Shown in pieces: positions 52,330-60,167 of a stretch of 64,000 nt of DNA. A program made the translations under genes and the position numbers. Under the pieces are notes generated by a model. The model was given only the letters and a program-made list of their open reading frames with translations. It had not been told where the DNA came from and did not search any database. Source of the DNA: an uncultured Flavobacteriaceae bacterium (GTDB lineage Bacteria > Bacteroidota > Bacteroidia > Flavobacteriales > Flavobacteriaceae); the NCBI GenBank assembly GCA_947494695.1, contig CANLWB010000003.1, forward strand, positions 62,001 through 126,000, written 5' to 3'. Position 1 is the first letter of the stretch; each line of letters starts with the position of its first letter.

Positions 52330-53952
52330 ATGAACAGAAATATATCAAAGCTAACTTATTTACTCCTAATTCTCATTAACATAAATTGTTCAGAGGATAA
52401 AGAAGTTATTGCCTATTCTTTAGAAATAAATATTTCTCCACCTAATGGAGGTGTCGTAAGCCCAAATTCTGGAAAACACGCATCGGGAGAGGTTATTACG
52501 CTAATAGCTAATCCTTCAAGTGATTATAAATTTGACTATTGGAGCGATGACGCTTCTGGAAATAATAAGTCAATTGAGTTAATAATGGATTCTAATAAAA
52601 TTATAACTGCAAATTTTAAAATTAAAGATTCCGACTCTGATGGTATATCAGATAATTTAGACCAATGTCCAGATACGCCAGACGGAGAAGCTGTGGATTC
52701 AAATGGATGTTCAAATTCACAAATAGATTCCGACTCTGACGGTATATCAGATAATTTAGATCATTGCCCAGATACGCCAGATGGAGAAGCTGTGGATTCA
52801 AATGGATGTTCAAATTCACAAATAGATTCCGACTCTGACGGTATATCAGATAATTTAGACCATTGCCCAGATACGCCAGATGGAGAAGCTGTGGATTCAA
52901 ATGGATGTTCTCTTTACAATCTTGGCAATATTTTATGGTCTTCAAATATGAGCTTCAATATGAAAACTTATGATGATGTTGACTTAATTGAAATCGGCAA
53001 TTACTATTTTGTTTTAGATGAAGATGCTGATTTGTTTAAAGTTGACAAATCCAATGGTAATGTTATTTGGGAAAAAGCAAATTTAACAGGGATTAACCAT
53101 GATTCAGAGGTATTTTATAAAACTCATTTATTGACTACAAATGATGATTTAGTTATAATCACTTCAAGTACAAGTAAAAACAATATTCTGAAAATATCAT
53201 CAAATGATGGTAGCATTTTAAATTCCGCAAATTTAAACTTTATTGTTAATGATGTTTACAAATTAGAATCAGGTAACTTTTTGAATTTAAATTATAATAC
53301 TGGAAACATTGTCAATGAACTAGGAGTTACTATTGAAACATTCAATTTCGCTAACTTTGATTCAGGCAATTATGTTGTAAATGATATTGGTACAAACTTT
53401 GCTTTTATGGAAACTTCTAATTCATACTTTATACTTGATTATAATATAAATTCGAGTTATACTAATTCTCCTCGCTCTGGTTATTTTAATATAAATAAAA
53501 GTGATTTTGCACTAAATGATTCTCATGTATATTTGAATAGCGAAAGTTCTCGTAATTTATTCTTTATTAAGTCGAGTATTTCTATTCAAAATAATATTGG
53601 CGTTATTCATCAAGAAAATTCTCAAAACTATGAGTTCTCAATATATGCTGATGGTAAAAGCGAAGTTTACTCCAAAAACATCAATAAACTATTTAGTAAA
53701 AATATTGGCTTAATTAACAACAACTTTATTTTGTTGGGACAAATTGACCCTTCAATTTATGAGTATTTTCCATCAGCATACAACGATAAAACATTTTTAC
53801 TAGAAATTTCTAAAAATGGAGAAGTCATTGAAAAGAAAATTTATGATGTAAATTTTGGCTTTAGATTTTACAAAAACAACTTTATTATTGATACGGAAGG
53901 AAATATTGTGTGTGCTACTGATGAAGGAAAACTAGTTAAGCTAGAGTATTGA
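52330..53952 (+). CDS. Lipoprotein with bacterial Ig-like repeat, three TSP3 repeats and a propeller domain
   Basis: 540 aa. Leader MNRNISKLTYLLLILININC (lipobox INC) followed by SEDKE. An Flg_new/InlB-type repeat (NISPPNGGVVSPNSG, about 40-95) is followed by three nearly identical 33-residue calcium-binding thrombospondin type 3 repeats (DSDSDGISDNLDQCPDTPDG). From about residue 195 the protein becomes a PQQ-like or WD-type beta-propeller (KVDKSNGNVIWEKANLTG). TSP3 units usually act as rigid spacers. It is an outer-membrane surface lipoprotein carried as cargo; the ligand is unknown. The 99-bp DNA repeats are nearly perfect and recombination-prone. Confidence 0.75.
   Translation: MNRNISKLTYLLLILININCSEDKEVIAYSLEINISPPNGGVVSPNSGKHASGEVITLIANPSSDYKFDYWSDDASGNNKSIELIMDSNKIITANFKIKDSDSDGISDNLDQCPDTPDGEAVDSNGCSNSQIDSDSDGISDNLDHCPDTPDGEAVDSNGCSNSQIDSDSDGISDNLDHCPDTPDGEAVDSNGCSLYNLGNILWSSNMSFNMKTYDDVDLIEIGNYYFVLDEDADLFKVDKSNGNVIWEKANLTGINHDSEVFYKTHLLTTNDDLVIITSSTSKNNILKISSNDGSILNSANLNFIVNDVYKLESGNFLNLNYNTGNIVNELGVTIETFNFANFDSGNYVVNDIGTNFAFMETSNSYFILDYNINSSYTNSPRSGYFNINKSDFALNDSHVYLNSESSRNLFFIKSSISIQNNIGVIHQENSQNYEFSIYADGKSEVYSKNINKLFSKNIGLINNNFILLGQIDPSIYEYFPSAYNDKTFLLEISKNGEVIEKKIYDVNFGFRFYKNNFIIDTEGNIVCATDEGKLVKLEY
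52627..52910 (+). repeat. Three tandem 99-bp repeats encoding TSP3 units
   Basis: Units start at 52627, 52726 and 52825, each beginning GATTCCGACTCTGA. They differ at only a few positions (for example GACCAATGTCC versus GATCATTGCCC). The third is cut short at 52910. Near-identity at the third codon base shows recent amplification or gene conversion. Confidence 0.9.
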
Positions 53953-53993
53953 AAAAAACAAAAGATTTAATCATATCTAAACTTTAATAAAAA

Positions 53994-54383
53994 ATGAAAA
54001 AACTAATTATTTTAACTCTAATGTTATCAACTGGAGTTTTATTCGCCCAAAGCAAAACAGCTACTACTAACGATGGAAAAATGGTTATTCTAAACGATGA
54101 CAAAACATGGGAATATATTGATTCTGAAAATGTTAAAAATTCTGAAACCTCTTGTGGTTTAGGAGAAAATTACAAAGAGCCTAAAATAACAAAAAATGTA
54201 AAAAGGTTAATAAAGCACGTATCTGTTGCAAATGAGTGTAAAATTGAAGATATCATTGTTATTAGCTATACAGAAGGTAAAGGCAATGGGATGTATAATC
54301 TATGCGTTAAAGGAAAGAAAATGAAATATAGAATGATTGGGTCTGCTTTTTTAAAAGCCGATGCTGACCCGTTTTCAAATTAA
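53994..54383 (+). CDS. Small secreted protein (DUF3157-like), unknown function
   Basis: 129 aa. Signal peptide ending LFAQS. After it comes NDGKMVILNDDKTWEYID, a motif common in short periplasmic Bacteroidota proteins. The remaining ~75 residues contain three Cys (SCGLGEN, NECKIED, LCVKGKK) that may form a disulfide. It starts 41 bp after the lipoprotein stop on the same strand and is followed 9 bp later by 54393, suggesting one transcript. The function cannot be read from the sequence. Confidence 0.65.
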   Translation: MKKLIILTLMLSTGVLFAQSKTATTNDGKMVILNDDKTWEYIDSENVKNSETSCGLGENYKEPKITKNVKRLIKHVSVANECKIEDIIVISYTEGKGNGMYNLCVKGKKMKYRMIGSAFLKADADPFSN

Positions 54384-54392
54384 TACTATTAA

Positions 54393-54776
54393 GTGTCAAT
54401 TAACACAAAACATCAAAAAAAACTTCGAGAGGTTTTTAAAGCTTTAAAAGAAAGAGTTGACGAATTGACCTCAGAACAGATTAAACGTGGCTATCAGCAA
54501 AGAAACGAGTTAATATCTCATGTGTATTCGGGATACAATAATGATGAAAAGCTACTAGCCAAAAAGAAGGAATGGGAAACTGTTGGTTTGGAGCAACGAA
54601 CAGTTAATTGGATTTACGCATTAATGAGGGGGAAAAGAGACTTATATGGATACTTTGAAAACCCACAAGAAATCACATCAGAACTTCAAAACTTAATTAA
54701 ACAGTCCGAAGAAAAAGAACTTTTTGAGATAGCCAACATACTAAATAAATGGAGATTGAAAATGATTGAAACATAA
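54393..54776 (+). CDS. Small helical cytoplasmic protein, unknown function (GTG start)
   Basis: 127 aa from a GTG at 54393, 9 bp after the previous stop; I see no in-frame ATG early enough to keep the conserved-looking start SINTKHQKKLREVF. It is rich in Lys/Glu, with an SEQIKRGYQQRNELI segment and an aromatic WIYALMRGKRDLYGYF. No known domain recognised. The tight spacing implies co-expression with 53994. Confidence 0.5.
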   Translation: MSINTKHQKKLREVFKALKERVDELTSEQIKRGYQQRNELISHVYSGYNNDEKLLAKKKEWETVGLEQRTVNWIYALMRGKRDLYGYFENPQEITSELQNLIKQSEEKELFEIANILNKWRLKMIET

Positions 54777-54814
54777 ACTCTTATTTAATCCATTGACTAT
54801 AATTTAATGATAAT

Positions 54815-55219
54815 TTGAAAAGAGTTATTCTATATATATTCATTTTATTAATGCCATTCCTATCAATGGTATTGGTCAATGAATCCCTTAGACCCAATCT
54901 CCAAGATAAGCCGTTTCACTTAAGAGGAGTCAAAGCAATAAATCCATATAAACCTCAATTAGATAAATGTTCATGGTATTGCTATATGGAAACAACCAGC
55001 CATTGTAAAAAGTATCATACCACAATTTTAAAGCCGTATTTTCAATATATAGACCCTATTTATTTTGGCATTATAAACTCATTACATTCTGGTAATAACT
55101 ATCAGTTAATGAATATCATCTTCTTAATGATATTAGTACCATTGTTAATATTCTTTTTATTGGTTCGTACAATAAAAATGGGGTATAAGATTAAAGCTTT
55201 AAAACAAATACATGAATAA
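54815..55219 (+). CDS. Small membrane protein, two spans (TTG start)
   Basis: 134 aa from a TTG at 54815. One span lies near the N-terminus (VILYIFILLMPFLSMVLV) and one near the C-terminus (IIFLMILVPLLIFFLLV). The ~70-residue middle has three Cys (CSWYCYMETTSHC) and would face the periplasm or outside. Its stop overlaps the next start by 8 bp, a sign of coupled translation. Not assigned to a family. Confidence 0.5.
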   Translation: MKRVILYIFILLMPFLSMVLVNESLRPNLQDKPFHLRGVKAINPYKPQLDKCSWYCYMETTSHCKKYHTTILKPYFQYIDPIYFGIINSLHSGNNYQLMNIIFLMILVPLLIFFLLVRTIKMGYKIKALKQIHE

Positions 55220-55397
55220 TATAGTAAATGAAATATTTGTGTACTGTACAGACTTTGTAATTAACCTAGCAAACCTTTTAGGAATATCCTATTATGAAGT
55301 AAACGCTATAATCTTCTGTATCATTTATCCTGTTGCTCTTTCTATTTGCCTAGTCTTATTTTTTAGAAACTGGTATATTCTCAGAAAACTAAATTAG
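55212..55397 (+). CDS. 61-aa single-span membrane peptide
   Basis: Overlaps the preceding gene by 8 bp. It has one clear hydrophobic helix (VNAIIFCIIYPVALSICLVLFF) with Arg/Lys after it. It is too short for further assignment. The coupled arrangement suggests that the two small membrane proteins work together, possibly as a toxin/antitoxin-like or holin-like pair, but nothing in the sequence proves that. Confidence 0.4.
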   Translation: MNNIVNEIFVYCTDFVINLANLLGISYYEVNAIIFCIIYPVALSICLVLFFRNWYILRKLN

Positions 55398-55581
55398 ATT
55401 GATTTTGTAATACATGCTTACAGGATAAAATTTAAGGCATTTTCAGGGTGTAAAAATGGACGAAAACAGGCTTTAGGGGGAAGGTTGTTGTTTGGGGAGA
55501 TATAATTGTAGTTTTAAAAATGTAAGATGTCTTATAGTTGGCATTTTAGTATAAAACTACATAATGTAAGAGTTTTTAATA

Positions 55582-56475
55582 CTATGTGATAATTAGTTGA
55601 TGGTATTTACTGGAGATGAGTTTTAATATTTGATTTTTATTGGAATCATATCCTATCTTTTTGATAAACGACATAATTCTCTTTTTATCTTTCCTGATTT
55701 CCTGCGATGTTTTGGTATTTCTTACCATCATCCAATAACTTGGATTTGTATAATTTTCATAAAACACTCTTTCGTGAGTTTCAAGGGTATTCCATGGAGA
55801 AATAGAATCCACTATTAGCATTTTATTATAACGCTCCACAAAGGCTTTAAATAGGCTTAAAACAGCTACACCGTCTAATTGGTCAAGTGAATTAATGCCA
55901 ATATTATTTAAAAATCTTTTTTGAATAATTTTTAGTTCAATTCTCAACAAATTCTTCTGCTCTAATTGGGATTCTTTTCCTTTATCATAAATTTTGATTG
56001 AAAAGTCAGATTTCTTAAAAATTTTAAATGCAGTACCTGCACGAGTTGCAATTCGGTTATCGTAAGGTTGAAAGTCAAACATCTGAACATTTTGCTCAAT
56101 AAAATAACTACTAGGTTTATTGATTAAAATATTAAATCCAAATTCTAAATTAGTAATCGTAGTCTTTGTTTTCTCGATTGAAAAAGTATCACATAAATAA
56201 TCAATTGCGGTGTAAAATTCAGTAAGAGTAAAATCATTATAATTTATATTTCCTAGACCGCTTATATTATTATAAAACTTATGGATACTACCCGAAACTA
56301 TTGCTTCCGTTCTTGTAATTCTATATTCCATGTTATAAACTTTACCAACAATGGGATAAAAAACTCCGTCCTCATTGGAATATGCTTTATAAGTCTTTTT
56401 TAAAGAGGCATTACTCTGAACAAAGGTTTCAAAACACTCTTTGTCTTCTATTCTAAATTTTACAAAATCTAACAT
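55582..56475 (-). CDS. Replication-initiator-like protein (mobile element Rep)
   Basis: 297 aa. Recognisable pieces: SGSIHKFYNNISG near residue 60, TNLEFGFNI around 127 and FKIFKKSDFSIKIYDKGKE near 168, in the order seen in Bacteroidota phage/IME replication initiation proteins of the rolling-circle type. A clear HUH pair is not present, so the catalytic mechanism is uncertain. It starts 2 bp after the HTH_17 gene stop, and both are read with the integrase module, so it is part of the mobility core. It probably starts replication or mobilization of the excised circle. Confidence 0.55.
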   Translation of the reverse strand: MLDFVKFRIEDKECFETFVQSNASLKKTYKAYSNEDGVFYPIVGKVYNMEYRITRTEAIVSGSIHKFYNNISGLGNINYNDFTLTEFYTAIDYLCDTFSIEKTKTTITNLEFGFNILINKPSSYFIEQNVQMFDFQPYDNRIATRAGTAFKIFKKSDFSIKIYDKGKESQLEQKNLLRIELKIIQKRFLNNIGINSLDQLDGVAVLSLFKAFVERYNKMLIVDSISPWNTLETHERVFYENYTNPSYWMMVRNTKTSQEIRKDKKRIMSFIKKIGYDSNKNQILKLISSKYHQLIIT

Positions 56476-56477
56476 AA

Positions 56478-56798
56478 TTAAGCAGCATTTGAGTTAGACC
56501 CATTGTAATTTCCTTTTAGGAATTCTTCAACATCTTTTCTGAGATAAAGTGGTTTTTTTCCTGATTTTCTTTTTGGAACAAGCTTTCCATTTTGCTCCCA
56601 GTTCCACAAAGTTGTCAATGAAGTTACTTTACAAATTTCAGCAGTTTCTTTTTTGTCTAAATATTTACTTTTTGGTACAGTATTAAAAACTTGTTTGGAA
56701 ACTACTTCATTATTCTTTTGGATTATATCCTCAAACTTATTAGTTAGTAGTTGAACTAATTCATCTAATTTAATAGAAGTTAAAATTACTTGATTCAT
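56478..56798 (-). CDS. HTH_17 / excisionase-family DNA-binding protein
   Basis: 106 aa. The second half is a winged-helix HTH_17 domain: KKETAEICKVTSLTTLWNWE then KSGKKPLYLRKDVEEFL. The N-terminal half is helical and may mediate dimerization. Its position in the mobility operon, between the Rep-like and RteC-like genes, suggests a recombination directionality factor or Rep regulator. Confidence 0.8.
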   Translation of the reverse strand: MNQVILTSIKLDELVQLLTNKFEDIIQKNNEVVSKQVFNTVPKSKYLDKKETAEICKVTSLTTLWNWEQNGKLVPKRKSGKKPLYLRKDVEEFLKGNYNGSNSNAA

Positions 56799-56966
56799 AA
56801 TGAATATTTTTACAGTTAAATACCTGACAAAGAGAATAATAATGTCAATTAAAACAAATACTCTGATTTTAAAGTAAGAGTATTTTATTAAATATAAAAA
56901 ATGAAATCAAGCCCTTAAAAGGGTTGCTGTCTTTGAATTAGCTAATGCAGGAATATTTATTTTTAA

Positions 56967-57824
56967 TTAAGAGTTTTCAGATAGGGCTTTAACGAAGGAT
57001 TCCAGGATTACTCTACTCTTTTTGTTTTGAGTTTCTTTTTGATTCAGAAAATCTCTAGGTAAAAGTGCCTCTCCATTTAGTAAAAAGAATTCAGAGGCAA
57101 TCTCCCAATGTTTATTTTTAGGGCTTCTAACTACCTTATACTCTATAAGAAGTTTAATAAAATAATACAATGAAGACTTTTTGTCTATCCAATTTATTTT
57201 GTTTTCTAATTGCTTTGCTTCAAATAGACATTTGAAAGTGTTGAAATTTGTTAGCTTAGAAACAAATCCCCAATCTGTTAAATATTTACGATATAGAATT
57301 TCTAGCCTTTTATCTTCGGGGTGTTTATTAAAGCGAAAAGAAGTAATAGCTTTTTTTAAATAAAACCATTTAGACAAAACTTCCCTATTAGTATTATTAA
57401 GTTCAAGATGATAAGATATAAAAATTGATTTAAGAACGTCTTTAATTGAGCCTAAGAGCAACAGTATTAAGTTGTTGATAGCCCTATATTTTTCTAAGTC
57501 TTTCTTTCTTTTTATTTGTCTTAAATCTTTTTGAACTCCCAATAGCCTTGATACGATTTGATTTAAGTATTTTATTCTGTTTTCTTGTAGCAAATTCAAT
57601 TCCAACTCAAAACAGTTATAAGCTGCCTCTTGGTATTCTTTTATATCATTAAAAATTGCTTGTGCCTTTTCAAAAGTGCTTACTGATGGGTAAACATTAA
57701 AATCATGGATGTAACTTTCAATAAAAACAAAAGGATGCTCTACCCTATCTTTTAAATCTTCTTCCTTAGCCCAAGGTTTATAATTGATAATATAAAACTG
57801 ACTGAAATCTTTTTGCTTTAACAT
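56967..57824 (-). CDS. RteC-like protein (integration/excision regulator)
   Basis: 285 aa, no signal peptide, highly charged and helical. The C-terminal part ENKINWIDKKSSLYYFIKLL followed by KNKHWEIASEFFLLNG matches the pattern of RteC, the protein that controls excision of Bacteroides tetracycline elements. The N-terminal ~150 residues have a coiled-coil character (LLGVQKDLRQIKRKKDLEKY). It starts 2 bp after the integrase stop and is therefore co-transcribed. I am fairly sure of the family, less of its exact role here. Confidence 0.6.
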   Translation of the reverse strand: MLKQKDFSQFYIINYKPWAKEEDLKDRVEHPFVFIESYIHDFNVYPSVSTFEKAQAIFNDIKEYQEAAYNCFELELNLLQENRIKYLNQIVSRLLGVQKDLRQIKRKKDLEKYRAINNLILLLLGSIKDVLKSIFISYHLELNNTNREVLSKWFYLKKAITSFRFNKHPEDKRLEILYRKYLTDWGFVSKLTNFNTFKCLFEAKQLENKINWIDKKSSLYYFIKLLIEYKVVRSPKNKHWEIASEFFLLNGEALLPRDFLNQKETQNKKSRVILESFVKALSENS

Positions 57825-57826
57825 AA

Positions 57827-59134
57827 TTAACTATTAACAAATTCGTTTACATCTATTTTCTCCCAATACTTTTTAAGTTTAAAAGCATATTCCTTTGGAG
57901 TAATTTTAATATACTTCAAAAATTGAGATTCTGTCTTATGCCCCGTAATCTTCATAATAGTAAGGGTATCAAGTTTACCATAATGATTAGTTGCAAAACT
58001 TCTACGACATACATGGCTTGAAATCAACTCATGCTTTTTATATACACCTTTTACTTTGCGGTATATTGTTTTCTTTTTTCCGTTTTTTTCAATCTCAATA
58101 GGAGACATTTTTGCCCCTTTAATTTTATAGGTCAACCCAACATCCTTACAAACCACTTTTATATAATCATTAAACTTTGGGTCAGAAATTTTTCTTGGAA
58201 ACTTGCCTTTTCTTTTCTCCAATATCTTTTTAACGTGGTTGTGCATTGGAACATAAACAGGAAAGTCTGTTTTTAAGGTATCTTTTTGAATGAAATCTCC
58301 ATCTATGTTGGATTTTGTCAATGTTAACAAGTCGGACACTCTAAAACCAGTCCAAACACCTATAATCAACCAATCTCTTGCATTATCCAAATAATCCTTA
58401 TCAAATTTATGACCATTAATTTTATGAATCTCCTCTAAAGTTAAATACGTGTCTATTGTTTTATTTGAAGGTAAAGAAAAATCGGAACTCTTATAATTTA
58501 CATTTACTTCATACCCTTTTAATTCAGCCTTTCGACAAACTCGTTTTATTACGGATAAATAGCCTCCAATAGTGTTTGGGTTTAACTTCTGTTCAGAATC
58601 TAAATACTCAATAAAATTCTCCCGAAAAGCCAAATCAACATCCAATAACTTAACCAACTTTCTTGAATGTTGTTCATAGTCATTAAGCTTATTCTTTGTT
58701 GTTTCGTAATGCTGTATAGTTCTGTAACTAATAGGATTGTTAGGTTTATCCAATCTTTTCTTTGCCGTATCTATAAAAGAATCCATGAATGTAGATAAAA
58801 AATGCTTTTCATCAATAACTTCATCACTAGATTTCCTGTTCAGAAAACTATCAATATTTGACCTTAACCACTTATTATTAATAATAATCCCTTCAACCGA
58901 ATCAGAACTATACTGCTTTTCTATATGAACTTTTAAATCACGTAGTTTGGCATTTAGCTTTTTATAATCAACTTCATCAGTAGGATTAATTCTTTGGAGA
59001 CTAGAACTAAACTTACCTTTAGGAACTTTGATTTTAGTTGAAACCTCGGTATCAAATTGACTTCCTTGCTTAAACCTTAAAAGAATTGAATTTGATTTAT
59101 TGTTGGTTTTAATCCTGTATTGAGCAGATGGCAT
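57827..59134 (-). CDS. int: Tyrosine recombinase / integrase
   Basis: 435 aa. An N-terminal arm-binding and SAM-like region (about 1-215) precedes a catalytic domain with WTGFRVSDLLTL (first Arg), SSHVCRRSFATN (HxxR), ITGHKTESQFLKYIK (His and the nucleophilic Tyr). The length and the arm domain are those of Bacteroidota element integrases. The gene starts 190 bp from the right attachment core and reads inward, the usual arrangement for tRNA-targeting elements. Catalyzes integration and excision at the tRNA-Leu 3' end. Confidence 0.95.
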   Translation of the reverse strand: MPSAQYRIKTNNKSNSILLRFKQGSQFDTEVSTKIKVPKGKFSSSLQRINPTDEVDYKKLNAKLRDLKVHIEKQYSSDSVEGIIINNKWLRSNIDSFLNRKSSDEVIDEKHFLSTFMDSFIDTAKKRLDKPNNPISYRTIQHYETTKNKLNDYEQHSRKLVKLLDVDLAFRENFIEYLDSEQKLNPNTIGGYLSVIKRVCRKAELKGYEVNVNYKSSDFSLPSNKTIDTYLTLEEIHKINGHKFDKDYLDNARDWLIIGVWTGFRVSDLLTLTKSNIDGDFIQKDTLKTDFPVYVPMHNHVKKILEKRKGKFPRKISDPKFNDYIKVVCKDVGLTYKIKGAKMSPIEIEKNGKKKTIYRKVKGVYKKHELISSHVCRRSFATNHYGKLDTLTIMKITGHKTESQFLKYIKITPKEYAFKLKKYWEKIDVNEFVNS

Positions 59135-59323
59135 AGTGAAAATCTTTTCACAAAGATACTAAAAACACCCCCAAAAACACCCCTGAAATGAGTGAATTTT
59201 AATGAATATTTAAAATTCAATTGAATTCATTAAATTTGACATATTCCAACAAACACCATAAATAATAAGGTTTAAGATGTAAATATGAATTTAAACAAAA
59301 TCATTAAAATTTAAGGGTCTTAG

Positions 59324-59338
59324 TCTTCTTGTGCGCAC
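59324..59338. repeat. attR core
   Basis: TCTTCTTGTGCGCAC, differing from attL by one C/T change. It marks the right boundary of the element. It lies just before the terminator that originally served tRNA-Leu. Confidence 0.85.
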
Positions 59339-59349
59339 AAGTAATTTCG

Positions 59350-59388
59350 AAAAAAGACTTTATATCAATAACTTATAAAGTCTTTTTT
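59350..59388 (+). terminator. Displaced tRNA-Leu terminator
   Basis: A perfect 15-bp stem, AAAAAAGACTTTATA (59350-59364) with TATAAAGTCTTTTTT (59374-59388), 9-nt loop, ending in T. Its distance of 11 bp from the attachment core fits the terminator of the undisturbed tRNA gene. Confidence 0.8.
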
Positions 59389-59567
59389 ATTTCCCCCTAT
59401 TCTTACCCTTTTTTATTGTATGAACTTACCTTAACCTTACTGATACTATGATTTTAAATGTCATTTTTTTAATTAAATATTAGGTCATAACACATTGTCT
59501 CTTGCTTTTATTATCTTCGTTCATACAGGCAAAAGGCTTTAATGTATTCTAGAAACATATTTTAACT

Positions 59568-60014
59568 ATGGATTTTGAACCTAAATACAATGGTTTTAAG
59601 CAAAAGGTCGAAGAAAGCTTTAAAAAGCAAAAATTTATGCAGCTCATCGATGCCAAACTGATTGAAGTTAGACCCGGTTACTGTGAAATTCATCTCCCCT
59701 ATCATTTAGAGTTAACGCAACAACACGGATATTTTCATGCTGGTGTTATAGGTACCATCGCCGATAATGCATCTGGTTATGCGGCTTTCTCGTTAATGGA
59801 AAAAGATTCAAATGTCCTTACCGTTGAATTTAAACTAAATCTACTTTCTCCTGGAGATGGAGATCTACTCATTGCAAAAGCCCATGTTTTAAAAAGTGGA
59901 CGTACTTTAACAGTATGCCGATCTGAAGTTTTTATAAGAAAAGGTGCTAAGGAAACACGTTGTGCTGCCTCTCAAACAACCCTGATTCAATTAAAGCATA
60001 AAACGACCGACTAA
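59568..60014 (+). CDS. PaaI-type hotdog-fold thioesterase
   Basis: 148 aa. Matches the hotdog pattern: HAGVIGTIADNASGYAAFSL (central helix with the catalytic-type Asn/Asp region), VLTVEFKLNLLSPGDGDLLI and AHVLKSGRTLTVCRSEVF. Such enzymes hydrolyse acyl-CoA thioesters. It is the first chromosomal gene after the element, with its own upstream region, and reads in the same direction as the carotenoid genes. A direct link with carotenoid synthesis is not evident. Confidence 0.85.
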   Translation: MDFEPKYNGFKQKVEESFKKQKFMQLIDAKLIEVRPGYCEIHLPYHLELTQQHGYFHAGVIGTIADNASGYAAFSLMEKDSNVLTVEFKLNLLSPGDGDLLIAKAHVLKSGRTLTVCRSEVFIRKGAKETRCAASQTTLIQLKHKTTD

Positions 60015-60138
60015 ACCATAACTATTAAAAATATTTCTGACTCCAAATGTTATTCGAATAGCCCTAAAATTCGACAATGTTATTTTGATCTTGTAAAAAA
60101 TAGTCTTCACGTTTTCACACTTTGTCGATAAAATTACG

Positions 60139-60152
60139 TAGTTTTGTTTAAC
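60139..60152 (+). promoter_or_regulatory. Promoter of the MerR/CarH-like gene with GTTTAAC half-site
   Basis: TAGTTTTG (60139-60146) fits the TAnnTTTG -7 box and runs into GTTTAAC (60146-60152). Transcription would begin a few bases later, 15 bp or so before the ATG at 60168. The GTTTAAC heptamer recurs at the crtI promoter in the same position relative to its -7 box. Confidence 0.6.
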
Positions 60153-60167
60153 ATTAATTCATTTTTA

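Larger units (their letters stand above)
46753..59338. mobile_element. Integrated element at tRNA-Leu (IME-like, ~12.6 kb)
   Basis: It is bounded by 15-bp near-identical repeats (46738-46752 and 59324-59338). A tyrosine recombinase gene lies 190 bp inside the right end and reads inward. The right-hand genes are integrase, RteC-like, HTH_17 and replication-initiator-like, the core of Bacteroidota integrative elements. No relaxase with clear motifs, conjugation pilus gene or phage structural gene is present, so it would need a helper. The left 8.5 kb is cargo, unusually AT-rich, with no PUL or carotenoid genes. This looks like an integrative mobilizable element or a satellite; which one cannot be settled from the sequence. 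Confidence 0.85.
59135..59567. other. Right junction of the element
   Basis: 433 bp holding the integrase promoter, attR and the displaced tRNA terminator, then the upstream region of the thioesterase gene. No further gene is seen. Confidence 0.5.

Noticed and set aside
52627-52910. Regular 99-bp repeats considered as a CRISPR array
   Set aside because: There are no unique spacers; the units are contiguous, in frame and encode calcium-binding repeats.
52622-52945. 107-codon minus-strand frame with repeated sequence
   Set aside because: It is the antisense of the TSP3 repeats in the lipoprotein gene; its repetitiveness only mirrors that array.
46753-59338. Prophage
   Set aside because: No capsid, terminase, portal, tail or lysis genes are visible; an integrase and Rep-like gene alone fit an IME or satellite better.
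60144-60167. Upstream TTG start for the MerR gene
   Set aside because: The TTG is part of the TAGTTTTG -7 box, so these bases precede or include the transcription start; ATG 60168 is the sensible start.
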